64,000 nucleotides of DNA from Alicyclobacillus tolerans (GCF_021739485.1 NZ_JAJFNK010000001.1:62001-126000), one strand, 5' to 3'. Counted from the first letter of the stretch, positions 8,776 through 19,352 are shown. The notes: generated from the sequence alone by a model not told the origin. Translations and numbers: made by a program.

Positions 8776-9794
8776 CCGCGACCTACAAAATTGAGCTGAC
8801 GGATGTGACGCTGCGCGACGGTATGCACGCCGTCAAACACCAGTTTTCTGTCGAAGATGCACAGGCCATTGCCCAAGCGCTGGACCAGACGGGAGTTGCG
8901 CTGATTGAGGCGACCCACGGGGACGGCTTGGGCGGAAGCTCCGTTCAGTACGGTTTTTCCAAGGAAAAAGAAGCGGATTACCTGCGCGCCGTTTGCGGCG
9001 TCGTCAAAAACGCCCGTGTAGCGGCTTTGCTGCTACCGGGTATCGGAACGATGGAGCACCTGAAACGCGCGGTGGAGTGCGGCATTCAGGCGGTGCGAGT
9101 GGCGACCCATTCGACCGAAGCGGACATTGCGGAGCAGCACATCTCAGAAGCGCGAAAAATGGGACTCGAAACGGTCGGTTTTTTGATGATGTCCCATATG
9201 ACCCCGGTCGAGGTGTTGGCGGAAGAAGCGAAAAAGATGGCGTCGTACGGAGCAAACGCGGTGTACATTGTCGATTCCGCCGGGGCCATGATGATGGACG
9301 AGGTCCGGCAAAAGGTGTCCGCGATTCGGAGTGCCATGCCGGCGGATGTGCAGGTGGGTTTTCACGCCCATAACAACTTAGGTGTCTCAGTCGCAAACTC
9401 GATTGCGGCTGTCGAAGAAGGCGCGTTCCGGATTGACGCCAGTTTGGCCGGATTGGGTGCGGGAGCTGGAAACACACCGCTCGAGGTGTTTGCCGCAGCC
9501 TGTGAAAAGGTCGGGATCGATACGGGCATCAACTTGTACGCAGCCATGGATGCGGCAGAAGACGAGGTCCGCCCTCGAATGTACAAGCCGATTGCTACGG
9601 ACCGCTTGAGTTTGACGCTGGGGTACGCAGGAGTGTATTCCAGTTTCTTGCATCACGCCTACAAGGCAGCGGAACAGTTCTCCATTGAAGCCCGGGACGT
9701 GTTGGTGGAGCTTGGCCGGCGCAAGGTCGTTGGGGGACAAGAAGACATGATTGTGGACGTGGCGTACCAACTGGCCCAAAAGGCCAAATCGTAA
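8772..9794 (+). CDS. praF: 4-hydroxy-2-oxovalerate aldolase
   Basis: This 340-residue HMGL-like pyruvate aldolase cleaves 4-hydroxy-2-oxovalerate to pyruvate and acetaldehyde. The TIM-barrel opening [16 protein letters not shown], the metal-ligand motif [14 protein letters not shown] and the C-terminal communication domain are all present. Length matches DmpG/MhpE. The GTG start overlaps the TGA of the acetaldehyde dehydrogenase gene, so translation is probably coupled. The pair forms a bifunctional complex in characterised systems. Confidence 0.93.
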   Translation: MTATYKIELTDVTLRDGMHAVKHQFSVEDAQAIAQALDQTGVALIEATHGDGLGGSSVQYGFSKEKEADYLRAVCGVVKNARVAALLLPGIGTMEHLKRAVECGIQAVRVATHSTEADIAEQHISEARKMGLETVGFLMMSHMTPVEVLAEEAKKMASYGANAVYIVDSAGAMMMDEVRQKVSAIRSAMPADVQVGFHAHNNLGVSVANSIAAVEEGAFRIDASLAGLGAGAGNTPLEVFAAACEKVGIDTGINLYAAMDAAEDEVRPRMYKPIATDRLSLTLGYAGVYSSFLHHAYKAAEQFSIEARDVLVELGRRKVVGGQEDMIVDVAYQLAQKAKS

Positions 9795-9881
9795 GGGGAG
9801 AGGCCGGGCTCAATCCTAGAGGGCATGAAGTAGGGATTCGCAAAGGCAAAACACAAATTGTACAGAGCGGAGGATACGTCC

Positions 9882-10655
9882 ATGGACCTAGAGCAAATTG
9901 CATCCGAAATCACCAGCCACCAGCAATCCGCAACGGAGATGGAAAAGATCACGCTGCGCTACGACGGATTGACGGTTGAGGATGCTTATGAGATCCAGCG
10001 CCTGAGCGTTGCCAGCATGATTCGCCCAGGCAACTCGCTGGTGGGGTGGAAAATGGGGTTGACCAGCAAAGCCAAACAACAGTCCGTGGGCGTCAACGAG
10101 GCGCTGTACGGCAGGTTGTTGGCTTCTATGGAATTGGCGCAGCCGGAATTGAGCCTGAAGGGGTTGATTCATCCGCGCGTTGAACCGGAAATCGCATTCG
10201 TACTGAAGCACCGGTTGGAAGGGCCTCGGGTCACTCCCCGGGATGTGTGGCTGGCCACGGAGTGCGTGATGCCGGCGGTCGAAGTCATCGACAGCCGCTA
10301 CAAGAATTTCTCGTTCACCTTGGTGGATGTCGTGGCGGACAATGCTTCCAGTGCGAAGTTTTTGGTGGCAGACCAGGCCTATTCTCCCTATCAGTTTCGC
10401 TGGGATGAAGTCGGCGTCGTCATGAAGAAAAATGGAGAAGTGGTGCAGACCGGGGCAGGTGCTGCGGTCTTGGGCCATCCGGTTCGATCCGTTGTCGAAT
10501 TGGTGCACATGCTGCACCGGACCGGGCATGCCTTGGAGGCAGGAATGGTCGTGTTAACCGGTGCCATCACGGAGGCCATCCACGTCTATGAAGGAGACAC
10601 CGTAAGTGTGGAGTTTGACGAGATGGGTGAAATCCGGCTGGATGTCCGGCCGTAG
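9882..10655 (+). CDS. praD: 4-oxalocrotonate decarboxylase
   Basis: This 257-residue protein is paralogous to the hydratase at 7036 but carries decarboxylase-type motifs: GWKMGLTSKAKQQ, IHPRVEPEIAFVL, EVIDSRYKNFSF, DNASSAKF and GAGAAVLGHP, as in XylI/DmpH. It would decarboxylate 2-oxohex-3-enedioate to 2-hydroxypenta-2,4-dienoate in an Mg-dependent reaction, usually in complex with the hydratase. The start at 9882 has GGAGG eight bases upstream; an in-frame TTG eight codons earlier lacks a site. The separation from the hydratase gene by praG and praF matches the Paenibacillus order. Confidence 0.85.
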   Translation: MDLEQIASEITSHQQSATEMEKITLRYDGLTVEDAYEIQRLSVASMIRPGNSLVGWKMGLTSKAKQQSVGVNEALYGRLLASMELAQPELSLKGLIHPRVEPEIAFVLKHRLEGPRVTPRDVWLATECVMPAVEVIDSRYKNFSFTLVDVVADNASSAKFLVADQAYSPYQFRWDEVGVVMKKNGEVVQTGAGAAVLGHPVRSVVELVHMLHRTGHALEAGMVVLTGAITEAIHVYEGDTVSVEFDEMGEIRLDVRP

Positions 10656-10725
10656 CTGCGAAACGGCCGGGTTTCCTAAACGCGGGCTGTAAACAAAGAG
10701 AGCGCGGACAAAGGGAGGTTTTGGA

Positions 10726-10992
10726 ATGCCCCTGATTCAGATGCACATTTTAGAGGGACGGACAGCAGAAACAAAGCGACAGTTGATCTCCGAGGTCACG
10801 GATGCGGTGAGCCGTACGCTAGGCGCCAAACCGGAGTCGATCCGAGTGCTGCTCTACGAGCTGCCTAAAGAACACTGGGCCGTCGGCGGCGTGACTATGG
10901 CCGAAAGGCAGCAGGCCAATACCAACGACGCAAAGGCTGCTGTTGGAGATTCGCTGCCATCCGACCCTCATCAAGGTAACGGCGATGTATGA
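10726..10992 (+). CDS. praC: 4-oxalocrotonate tautomerase with C-terminal extension
   Basis: This 88-residue protein begins Met-Pro-Leu-Ile-Gln, so removal of Met exposes the catalytic Pro1 of the 4-OT family. Basic residues near positions 11 and 39 and the region SIRVLLYELPKEHWAVGGV fit the family. Usual members are about 60-70 residues; here about 25 extra polar residues follow, ending PSDPHQGNGDV. The last eight bases overlap the start of the next gene. It would convert 2-hydroxymuconate to 2-oxohex-3-enedioate. Confidence 0.83.
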   Translation: MPLIQMHILEGRTAETKRQLISEVTDAVSRTLGAKPESIRVLLYELPKEHWAVGGVTMAERQQANTNDAKAAVGDSLPSDPHQGNGDV

Positions 10993-11923
10993 CATTCACA
11001 CTCACTTTATCCCTCCTGAAATGCTCGCGTGGCTCGAGGCCAATTCCGGTGCAGTTGCCGCCGCCTGGGAACGGCGCGGCGCCAATCAGGAACCTTTTTT
11101 GACGGTGAACCGAAAGTGGTCGTTCGAGCTCAAACGGGAGTTTTACGAAGAATCGCTGTACTTTGCAGCGCAAGATGAGGCGGGCGTCGAGCACTCCTTG
11201 GTGTCCCCCATTCCCCAGTTGTTTCTGTACGATTTTCCCGGTGAGTTGACCTCTCAGGCATCCAGAGTCTACAACCATGCACTGGCGAGTTGGGTGAAGG
11301 CGCGTCCACAGCGGCTCTCTGCGCTCGCGACTGTTCCACTCAACGACGTTGCCTCTGCAGTACAGGAATTGACGCGGTCTGTGGGTGAAGGACTTAAGGG
11401 CACGATTGTTGGCCCCGGATTCGCCGGGAAATTGCTCAGCGACCCGTCTTTTGATCCGTTTTGGGATGCGGCCAACGAATTGGGAGCCATTGTGTTCATT
11501 CACCCCCTGCTCAATGAAGACGCGCGCATCCAAAAGAACCGGATGCCGAACTTGATTGGGGTTCCGTGGGAGACGACCATCTGCGCATTGGACCTCATTT
11601 TGACCGGCCACCTCGACCGCTTCCCCGGCGTAAAGGTTCTTTTGGCTCACGGCGGAGGCTTTTTACCCTATCAAGCGGGGCGGTATCACCAAGGATACTT
11701 GTCCTGGCCCGCGGTTAGAAACACTTTGCCCAGCAGTCCACAAGAGTATTTGAAACGTTTTTACTACGACAACGTCTTGTGGCACCCGAGCGCACTGGCA
11801 TTTCTCAAGTCGGTGGTGGGAGAAGACCGGGTTCTCCCTGGTTCAGATTTTCCATTCGACCTGAAGACCTGGCCTCCAGCCGAGGCGGTTGTCCATGGAG
11901 TTCACGACTTTCTTGGCATTTAA
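10985..11923 (+). CDS. praH: 5-carboxy-2-hydroxymuconate-6-semialdehyde decarboxylase (ACMSD-like amidohydrolase)
   Basis: This 312-residue amidohydrolase-superfamily decarboxylase starts YDIHTHFIPP, the metal-binding HxH of the ACMSD family. Downstream it has VFIHPLL, LLAHGGGFLPYQAGR and GSDFPFD, which supply the remaining metal and catalytic residues. It would remove the 5-carboxyl from the PCA 2,3-cleavage product. The ATG at 10985 overlaps the tautomerase stop by eight bases; an in-frame TTG further upstream would lie deep inside that gene. ACMSD itself acts on a closely analogous carboxy-muconate semialdehyde, which supports the role. Confidence 0.85.
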   Translation: MYDIHTHFIPPEMLAWLEANSGAVAAAWERRGANQEPFLTVNRKWSFELKREFYEESLYFAAQDEAGVEHSLVSPIPQLFLYDFPGELTSQASRVYNHALASWVKARPQRLSALATVPLNDVASAVQELTRSVGEGLKGTIVGPGFAGKLLSDPSFDPFWDAANELGAIVFIHPLLNEDARIQKNRMPNLIGVPWETTICALDLILTGHLDRFPGVKVLLAHGGGFLPYQAGRYHQGYLSWPAVRNTLPSSPQEYLKRFYYDNVLWHPSALAFLKSVVGEDRVLPGSDFPFDLKTWPPAEAVVHGVHDFLGI

Positions 11924-11936
11924 ACCAAAGACCTGA

Positions 11937-13148
<1,212 letters not shown>

Positions 13149-13233
13149 TCTCATTGGACTTATGAAAACACACGGGCAAAGGGCGCCGATGCTGTGGCAG
13201 CGGCAGCCCTCGTTCATCGACGTACATCGGTGG

Positions 13234-13437
13234 TCAAGTCACCGATGTTAGGACCATGTACAGTCCATTGGTCAACTTCACAACGTCACCTGCCACTGCT
13301 AGAGCGACCTCTCGCACGAGTTCCTCCTGTTCCTGAACGTCCTTTCCAAGAATCAACGCTGCGCTTCCAGGGTCAATGACTCCGCTGACGTGTGCCGTTG
13401 TTCCAATAAACGCATATATTCTCACCCTATCCGCCAT
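13234..13437 (-). CDS. Small capping-complex subunit partner of YIEGIA protein
   Basis: This 67-residue soluble protein (ADRVRIYAFIGTTAHVSG...) overlaps the end of the YIEGIA gene by 11 bases. A small protein annotated as capping complex subunit for YIEGIA is found beside such genes in spore formers, and the size and position match. It has an ATG start with GGGTGAG upstream. Its biochemical role is not known to me. Coupled translation with the membrane protein suggests a complex. Confidence 0.7.
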   Translation of the reverse strand: MADRVRIYAFIGTTAHVSGVIDPGSAALILGKDVQEQEELVREVALAVAGDVVKLTNGLYMVLTSVT

Positions 13438-14341
13438 GGCGGCTCACCCATTTCTCCAGCATGGCGTGATTTTTCTTTGTCGTTTCAAGAACCGGTGTAT
13501 GACGCACAACTTGAATGAGCCGTTCCATATCTCGAATGATGGGAACCGTCATGAACGCGATGCTCCCGTCCTCATAGTTCTTTCTCGTATAGTGGTAACG
13601 CTTGACGCCTAGGCTCCTCGTAATCTCAAACAAGATGGCTTGCCGCTGTCCGTAATTTTCAAGTGTCACACGAAAATGTTGATGCTTCGGGCGAACAATC
13701 ACCGCCAACCCCTCATCGAGAATCATCTGTTGACCTAACTCGATACCGACCCGGTTGGAAACAAAGATGTCGTCTACGAACAACTGGTTTTGGGAAACCC
13801 GAATTGCGGCCGGAGTCACTTCGGCAATATCCGCAATGATTTGACCCTTCGATATTTTTGCAAGCAGCACAAAGACACAGCCGCCGCCCAAGGTTGCGGC
13901 AACAAGCCGGAATACGACACTCTGATGCCCCAGAGACTCCATAATGATCCCTACGGCCAGTGCCACGAAGAGAGACACGTAATTCCGCGCTTCGAACGTC
14001 TTGGCGATGCCATCGATATAAGCGCTCCCACGTCTCGTATACTCCACATCTTCCAGTAATGACAGGCTCTTTTGCTCCAACTGACGAACACCTTGGAATT
14101 GGCGCATGGCGAGGACAAGAAAGGTGACAGCCGTGAGTTGGTTGGTGAGGAGTGCTGGCACAAAAACAGCTCCCAGAGTAGCCGCGACAAATCCCAACGC
14201 CGCAAAGCTCAGGTAACCATTGGGAAAGGTAGGATACTGTCGAAAATCCTGCCGCAAGGTAGCCAATCGAGCTATGGTGCCATACAACGTTGCGGTAATG
14301 ATTAGGATGAGATGTGGAGTGGACAGAAATGTTGAGCGCAT
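13427..14341 (-). CDS. YIEGIA-family membrane protein
   Basis: This 304-residue protein has an N-terminal membrane domain with about four to five hydrophobic segments and a C-terminal soluble domain. The signature stretch YIDGIAKTFEARNYVSL (about residues 105-121) is a clear variant of the YIEGIA motif that names a family found in spore-forming Firmicutes. I place the start at ATG 14341, nine bases after GTGAGG; a TTG at 14404 is possible but lies in a repeat region. It overlaps its small partner. Its function is uncharacterised, possibly sporulation-related by phylogenetic distribution. Confidence 0.75.
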   Translation of the reverse strand: MRSTFLSTPHLILIITATLYGTIARLATLRQDFRQYPTFPNGYLSFAALGFVAATLGAVFVPALLTNQLTAVTFLVLAMRQFQGVRQLEQKSLSLLEDVEYTRRGSAYIDGIAKTFEARNYVSLFVALAVGIIMESLGHQSVVFRLVAATLGGGCVFVLLAKISKGQIIADIAEVTPAAIRVSQNQLFVDDIFVSNRVGIELGQQMILDEGLAVIVRPKHQHFRVTLENYGQRQAILFEITRSLGVKRYHYTRKNYEDGSIAFMTVPIIRDMERLIQVVRHTPVLETTKKNHAMLEKWVSRHGG

Positions 14342-14403
14342 ATCTGGTTGCCTCACAATGTTTTTCCATTTATGGTATCCGTGACTCCGCAGTTTGATGC
14401 ACA

Positions 14404-14444
14404 AGTTGCAATGCCTGAAAGTTGCAATGATGAGAGTTGCAATG
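14404..14444. repeat. Three direct repeats of AGTTGCAATG upstream of YIEGIA gene
   Basis: The 10-mer AGTTGCAATG occurs at 14404-14413, 14420-14429 and 14435-14444, spaced 16 and 15 bases. The array lies 63-103 bases upstream of the YIEGIA start on the minus strand and just beyond the end of the MATE gene. It could be an operator with repeated half-sites or a simple slippage product. Confidence 0.6.
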
Positions 14445-14483
14445 CAATGCTACAAGAGACAGATATGAATTTGCCGTTTGCGG

Positions 14484-15824
14484 TTACGCGAGCTTTTGTA
14501 CCCAGTTCCGAGTCTTGCGATACCAAAGGAATAGCCCAGCACGAAGGGCGTTGTCCGCAGCAATACAGCCCCACACAGCCGTGAGCCCCCATCCCAAACG
14601 CCAAGCGAGCAGGTAAACTCCCAGTGTTCGAACACCCCAAATGCCAATCATCGTGGTCACCATCGGGAACTTACTGTTTCCGCCAGCTTGAATGGCGGAC
14701 GTGTCGACCAAAACAGCGGCGAGGAATGGCTGAGAGACAACATCAATGGCAAGAACGAGGAAGAGCAAATGAATGACGTGCTGGTTGTGAGTAAACAGCA
14801 GACCAAGCCACGGACTGGACAAGCAAATCACGATGGTCACCACCGTCATGGATATGGCGGATTCAATATAGCTCCAACGGCGATACATCCGAACATCTTT
14901 TTCGTTTCCACTGCCAATCGCTTGTCCAATGGTCGCCGTGGCTGCGGTTGCGAAGCCGGTTCCAATCGTGGAGGCGAAGGTGGTCAACGTACCTGCAATA
15001 TTGTGCGTCGCATATACATCTGTCCCCATCCGAACGATGAGACCAAAATAGATGACTTGTCCAAGCCTCATCGACAGGCGCTCCAACGCCGCTGGGATTG
15101 CAAATTTCGCCATGCTCCAACCGAGTGTTCCAGACAGCTTCAAGTCTGAAACGCGTAAGGCGAGGGCGTCCACATCGCGCGACTTTCTCCAGAGGCGAAT
15201 GAGCGCGTACAGGCGGGCCAGCACCATGGCGATAGCAGCCCCCTTGATTCCGAGCCCGTGAAAGGAACCCACGCCAAATATAAGTACATAGTCGAGGACA
15301 ACGTGTATCGCGTTCATTTCGAGTCCTACACGAAGCGGGACTTTGGTCATGCCAATTGCCCGAAACGCTGAGGATTGTGCGGTAAACAGTGAAATTAACG
15401 GTGAGATGCCAAGGACGACCGTGAAATACGGATAAGCCATGCTTTGAAGGGTTCCGTGGGCACCCATCATGTGCAACAGCGGTACAGCGAAGGCGATGGA
15501 ACCCATGGATACAACAAGTCCCAGGACACACGCAAGGACGAAACCGTGCCAGATGACAGAGCGACCACGCTCTAGGTTCTTTGCGCCGACCGAACGGGAC
15601 AAGAATACAGACAGAGCGGCAGAAATGGCGGTAAAAACACCGATATAGGTCATGTTGTAAATGTTGGTCACGCCGACTGCGTCAATGGCGATGAGTCCAA
15701 GTTTAGCGATAAACACTGCGTCCACAACGCCCAAAAGGTTTTGGAGATATGCCTCTCCAATTGCGGGTAAGGCAATGTCGAATATGCGCCGAGCATGCCC
15801 GGGATTTTTACTGGAAATATCCAT
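14484..15824 (-). CDS. MATE family efflux transporter
   Basis: This 446-residue membrane protein has twelve predicted segments in two repeated halves. It shows MATE-type features: the opening IALPAIGEAYLQNLLGVVDAVF, then LSVFLSRSVGAKN after TM2 and the matching FATAATATIGQAIGSGNEKD in the second half. It would export cationic drugs or metabolites using a Na+ or H+ gradient. The ATG at 15824 has GAAGAGGAA directly upstream; the ORF extends eleven codons further without a better site. The substrate is unknown. Confidence 0.88.
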   Translation of the reverse strand: MDISSKNPGHARRIFDIALPAIGEAYLQNLLGVVDAVFIAKLGLIAIDAVGVTNIYNMTYIGVFTAISAALSVFLSRSVGAKNLERGRSVIWHGFVLACVLGLVVSMGSIAFAVPLLHMMGAHGTLQSMAYPYFTVVLGISPLISLFTAQSSAFRAIGMTKVPLRVGLEMNAIHVVLDYVLIFGVGSFHGLGIKGAAIAMVLARLYALIRLWRKSRDVDALALRVSDLKLSGTLGWSMAKFAIPAALERLSMRLGQVIYFGLIVRMGTDVYATHNIAGTLTTFASTIGTGFATAATATIGQAIGSGNEKDVRMYRRWSYIESAISMTVVTIVICLSSPWLGLLFTHNQHVIHLLFLVLAIDVVSQPFLAAVLVDTSAIQAGGNSKFPMVTTMIGIWGVRTLGVYLLAWRLGWGLTAVWGCIAADNALRAGLFLWYRKTRNWVQKLA

Positions 15825-15977
15825 GTTTTCCTCTTCACCTGCCACATGCAGCAACAAACCGTACAGCGAGCTGAGCCGTCCCGTAATGTCATTAAGTGCA
15901 AGGCCCTAAACTGAACAGCGCATTTGTGCAATACAAACTCCACTTCACCCAAGGACACGAGTCCTCACAACACTAAA

Positions 15978-16538
15978 CTAGTGATGAGTTAATTGGAAGG
16001 CCGCATCCATGAGGATCCAGATACCCAGTAGTGCAAGAACCACGCCCGCCAGTTTTTCGGACCACTCTCCCAAATAGCGTTTCAAGCTCGACCCGAACCT
16101 CAACCCAATGAACGTAAAAACGAATGCTTGCAGCGCAATGAGAACAAGGGTCAAGGTGATGGGAACTCCAACAAGCCCGATAGAAAAACCAACAGCCAAC
16201 TCGTCCAGGCTGATACTCAGCGCCGTTAGGATCAAAGTCCATCCCTCGAGCGTGCGTTCGAGCTTCTCTTCTTCTTCATCCTCATCTTCAAAAAAGATGA
16301 ACCATGCAGCAACCCCTAGTAAGATGATACCGCCAACCAAAGAAGCCCAATCGCCGATAAGTCGACCTGCTGTGTGGCCAATCAGCAGTCCAACTAAGGG
16401 CATGATGGCTTCGGCGCAAGCGAACGTAAGCGCAATCTTCACGATTCCTTTGGTTTGAACGAACCCAAGAGCGACAGACATCATCAGCGTATCTGCGCCG
16501 AGTGACAAAATGAGTACAACCATTTTCAAAGCGACCAA
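15978..16538 (-). CDS. MntP-like manganese efflux pump family protein
   Basis: This small membrane protein of about 186 residues has six predicted helices in two repeats. Each repeat carries the MntP-type acidic signature in TM1 and TM4: SLGADTLMMSVALG and SLDELAVGFSIG (typical forms are GxDAxxVALG). An acidic loop EDEDEEEEK lies in the middle. I prefer the TTG at 16538 with GGGAG seven bases upstream. A GTG at 16586 lies inside a tandem repeat, and ATG 16523 lacks a clear site. The Asp-Thr and Asp-Glu variants mean the ion may differ from Mn2+. Confidence 0.7.
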   Translation of the reverse strand: MVALKMVVLILSLGADTLMMSVALGFVQTKGIVKIALTFACAEAIMPLVGLLIGHTAGRLIGDWASLVGGIILLGVAAWFIFFEDEDEEEEKLERTLEGWTLILTALSISLDELAVGFSIGLVGVPITLTLVLIALQAFVFTFIGLRFGSSLKRYLGEWSEKLAGVVLALLGIWILMDAAFQLTHH

Positions 16539-16564
16539 TGCGATGCTCCCTTGGGACCCTTTGT

Positions 16565-16672
16565 AGTGCTCACATATAGTGCTCACATATCGTGCTCAAA
16601 TGAAGTGAAACAAGTGTTGCAATTTTATCATATTGTCGTACTCAAGATAGAGTTGTCGTACTCCAGATGGAG
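16565..16672. repeat. Two tandem duplications, 13-bp and 20-bp units
   Basis: AGTGCTCACATAT occurs twice in direct contact (16565-16577 and 16578-16590), with a degenerate third copy to 16603. Thirty bases on, the 20-mer TTGTCGTACTCAAGATAGAG (16633-16652) is repeated immediately with two mismatches (16653-16672). Both lie in the gap between the divergently-read end of the formaldehyde dehydrogenase gene and the start of the MntP-like gene. Confidence 0.8.
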
Positions 16673-16681
16673 GTCGAGCCG

Positions 16682-16710
16682 TTGCGCCGCAGCAAGTGTC
16701 TGCGGCGCAA
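16682..16710 (-). terminator. Hairpin downstream of formaldehyde dehydrogenase
   Basis: A perfect 11-bp stem, TTGCGCCGCAG and CTGCGGCGCAA, with a 7-base loop lies 41 bases past the stop codon of the minus-strand dehydrogenase gene. No long U-tract follows on that strand. It may be a weak terminator or an mRNA 3' stabiliser. Confidence 0.5.
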
Positions 16711-16750
16711 AGGCAATGGGTGTTTTGTTCGGAGCCAAGCGAAAGAGGGG

Positions 16751-18001
16751 TTAGTTCGTAAAAGCTGCAACGTGGTCGGGATGATGCTTACGAACCAGTC
16801 CGTGCGGGTCGAGCACAAACTTGCGAGCCACACCTTTGTCAAAGTCCCGGTACCCTTCAGGAGCGTTGTCCAGGTCAACGACCGTCGCATTAACGGCCTT
16901 GGCAATTTGCGCACGTCCGCTGAGGATGGCGTTCATCAGTTGTCTGTGATAGCGCATCACCGGAGTTTGGCCGGTGACGAATGAATGCGCTTTCGCCCAC
17001 CCGAGCCCGATGCGAATTTTCAGCGATCCAATCTTGGCGTCGTCGTCAATGCCTCCCGGGTCGCCAGTCACGTAGAGACCGGGGATACCGAGTCGTCCTC
17101 CAGCCCGGGTTACTTGCATGATGGAATTGAGCACTGTAGCTGGGGCTTCTGAATGATTTTTACCGTGACCGTGCGCTTCGAAGCCGACGCAGTCGACGGC
17201 ACAGTCCACCTCAGGGACTTTGAGAATCTGTTCGATTTGTTCTCCCAGGTCGTCGTGTTCACTGAGATTTACGGTCTCGCAGCCAAAACTCCGGGCTTGT
17301 TCTAGGCGCACCGGGTTTAAATCTCCGACGATCACGACGGATGCCCCAAGCAGTTGCGCAGAATGGGCTGCTGCCAGACCCACGGGACCTGCCCCGGCAA
17401 TGTAGACCGTAGACCCCGTCGTTACTCCTGCACTGACGGCTCCATGATAGCCAGTCGGGAAGATGTCGGAGAGCATAGTCAAATCTAGAATTCGCTCCAT
17501 GGCCTGGTCTTTGTCCGGAAAGGCGAGGAGTTGAAAATCCGCGTAAGGGACCATGACGTATTCGGCCTGCCCACCTACCCAGCCTCCCATGTCTACGTAT
17601 CCGTAAGCGGACCCCGGTCGGTCGGGATTGACGTTTAAACAAATGTGCGTGTTTCCTTCTTTACACTGACGGCAGCGTCCACACGCAATGTTAAAAGGTA
17701 CGGAAACCAAGTCGCCTTTTTTGATAAATTCCACGTCGCGCCCAGTTTCAATGACTTCGCCGGTGATTTCGTGGCCGAGAACCAATCCCTCGGGAGCCGT
17801 CGTGCGGCCTCGGACCATGTGCTGATCGCTGCCGCAGATATTCGTAGAAACGACTTTCAAAATGACACCGTGATCGCATTTTCGTCCGACATTCAGAGGG
17901 TTGACTCCCGGACCGTCTTTCAGTGCTAGTTCAGGGTAGTCGATGGTCTCGATACCAACTCTCCCTGCTCCTTTATAGACTACGGCGCGATTTCCTGACA
18001 T
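16751..18001 (-). CDS. fdhA: Formaldehyde dehydrogenase, glutathione-independent type
   Basis: This 416-residue zinc-dependent medium-chain dehydrogenase resembles Pseudomonas putida FdhA. The catalytic zinc region ICGSDQHMVRG and GHEITGEV is present, with the structural zinc cluster CGRCRQCKEGNTHIC and the NAD motif IAGAGPVGLAA. The long insertions (KNHSEAPATVLNSIMQV) are typical of the nicotinoprotein-like FdhA group. Start ATG 18001 has GGAGGTG upstream. It is divergent from the PucR regulator. It may detoxify formaldehyde from demethylation of methoxylated aromatics (inference); other aldehyde or alcohol substrates remain possible. Confidence 0.8.
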   Translation of the reverse strand: MSGNRAVVYKGAGRVGIETIDYPELALKDGPGVNPLNVGRKCDHGVILKVVSTNICGSDQHMVRGRTTAPEGLVLGHEITGEVIETGRDVEFIKKGDLVSVPFNIACGRCRQCKEGNTHICLNVNPDRPGSAYGYVDMGGWVGGQAEYVMVPYADFQLLAFPDKDQAMERILDLTMLSDIFPTGYHGAVSAGVTTGSTVYIAGAGPVGLAAAHSAQLLGASVVIVGDLNPVRLEQARSFGCETVNLSEHDDLGEQIEQILKVPEVDCAVDCVGFEAHGHGKNHSEAPATVLNSIMQVTRAGGRLGIPGLYVTGDPGGIDDDAKIGSLKIRIGLGWAKAHSFVTGQTPVMRYHRQLMNAILSGRAQIAKAVNATVVDLDNAPEGYRDFDKGVARKFVLDPHGLVRKHHPDHVAAFTN

Positions 18002-18188
18002 CACTGGACACCTCCATAGATTGTGATACATTGAATACAAAGGAAGTTTACGGAATTTAATACTTCGGAACAATCAGAAAAAATAGAATTGATGCGGGTG
18101 CATAGGGTTCATTGTGCGTGTACACAAAGTTGTCTGTTTGGCTCTTGCGCGGCGAAGTTGCACATTTCGTCTGGGAAGGATGATTGAA

Positions 18189-19352
18189 ATGGACGAAACG
18201 GTACGCACCCGGAAACACTTCCAACAAAATATTCACCATGAAAAAGACTGCTTTTCGGCGACTGAACGGGGAGCCTTTTTACTTGCTGACTTGGATACGG
18301 CGTTACTTGAGTTGCACCGCAGGTTTCCACATGCCAGTCTCATTCTGGAAGACCGTTTTGGTGTTGCGGTCCGAACCATCGGCAAATTTGAGTTGGAAGG
18401 GGTTTCCGGATGTGAGTGGGGTGTCGCACCATTGTTGCTCAACGGTCGCGAATTTGGGCAAATTCGTTACATCGGTGAATTGGGTCACTTATCGCGAGCA
18501 GACATTGGGCCGCTGGTGCTCAGCTTGAGAGAGTTGGAACATTGGGCACAGACGGAAGGGGAACGGCGAGGAGAAAAGGTGCAAAAGCTGCTCGCTGAGG
18601 GGATGACGCCGGAAGTGATCCGGTTGCTGTCCTTGTGCGGCTTGGGTGAGCACGAGGGATACACCCTGGTGGCCTTGGAATTGGCCTCGCCCACGGACAA
18701 GTTTCTTTATATGGACTTATTGCGTGAGTTCATGCTGGCCCGCATGTGGGGATACCAGGCTTCGTTCGCGTTCGTAGCGTACCGACTGGGCGGATTGCTG
18801 GGTGTTTTTCCGGGAGCGGATGAACCGTACTGGCACGCCAAATTAGAAGAATGGGTAGCACAGTGGAATCAATATCTGTCTAGTTTAGAGTCGGGGTCAT
18901 CCATGGAGATCCGAGCTTGCCTGTCTTCTGTGGATTCCTTGAAGCACTTGGACAGCGGTGTCCGACAAGTGGACACCATTATGCAGTTCGCCGCTCGATG
19001 GAACCTTCTAGGTCTGATTCGACCACGGGTAAGCCATACGTTGACCTACATGCTTTCCAACCTGAGTGAAGCAAAGGTTTTTGAGTTGGTACACCGGACG
19101 CTCGGCCCTATTTTGGTGCCGGAGCACATGGATTTGCTGCATACGCTGCGGGTCTACTTATTTCTCGACCAAAACGTGACCGAGGCGGCAAAATCTTTGT
19201 ACATACACCGCAATACGCTGCTTTACCGGATCCGTCATATTGAAGAACTTCTAGGTATTAAACTCCGTAACACCGCTGAATTATCTACCGTTTGGTCTGC
19301 ACTGGAAGGATTGGACCTACTTGAATTATCCGGGTTTGACTTCTTCCACTAG
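18189..19352 (+). CDS. PucR/CdaR-type transcriptional regulator
   Basis: This 387-residue protein has a C-terminal helix-turn-helix of the PucR type (LRVYLFLDQNVTEAAKSLYI then HRNTLLYRIRHIEELLGI, about residues 320-360). It is preceded by a GGDEF-like sensory domain, and the N-terminal part is unassigned. PucR regulates purine catabolism in Bacillus subtilis, and relatives control other nitrogen-compound pathways. ATG 18189 follows AAGGA by eight bases. It lies 200 bases upstream of the molybdenum hydroxylase gene set on the same strand and is the likely regulator of that set; it is also divergent from fdhA. Confidence 0.8.
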   Translation: MDETVRTRKHFQQNIHHEKDCFSATERGAFLLADLDTALLELHRRFPHASLILEDRFGVAVRTIGKFELEGVSGCEWGVAPLLLNGREFGQIRYIGELGHLSRADIGPLVLSLRELEHWAQTEGERRGEKVQKLLAEGMTPEVIRLLSLCGLGEHEGYTLVALELASPTDKFLYMDLLREFMLARMWGYQASFAFVAYRLGGLLGVFPGADEPYWHAKLEEWVAQWNQYLSSLESGSSMEIRACLSSVDSLKHLDSGVRQVDTIMQFAARWNLLGLIRPRVSHTLTYMLSNLSEAKVFELVHRTLGPILVPEHMDLLHTLRVYLFLDQNVTEAAKSLYIHRNTLLYRIRHIEELLGIKLRNTAELSTVWSALEGLDLLELSGFDFFH

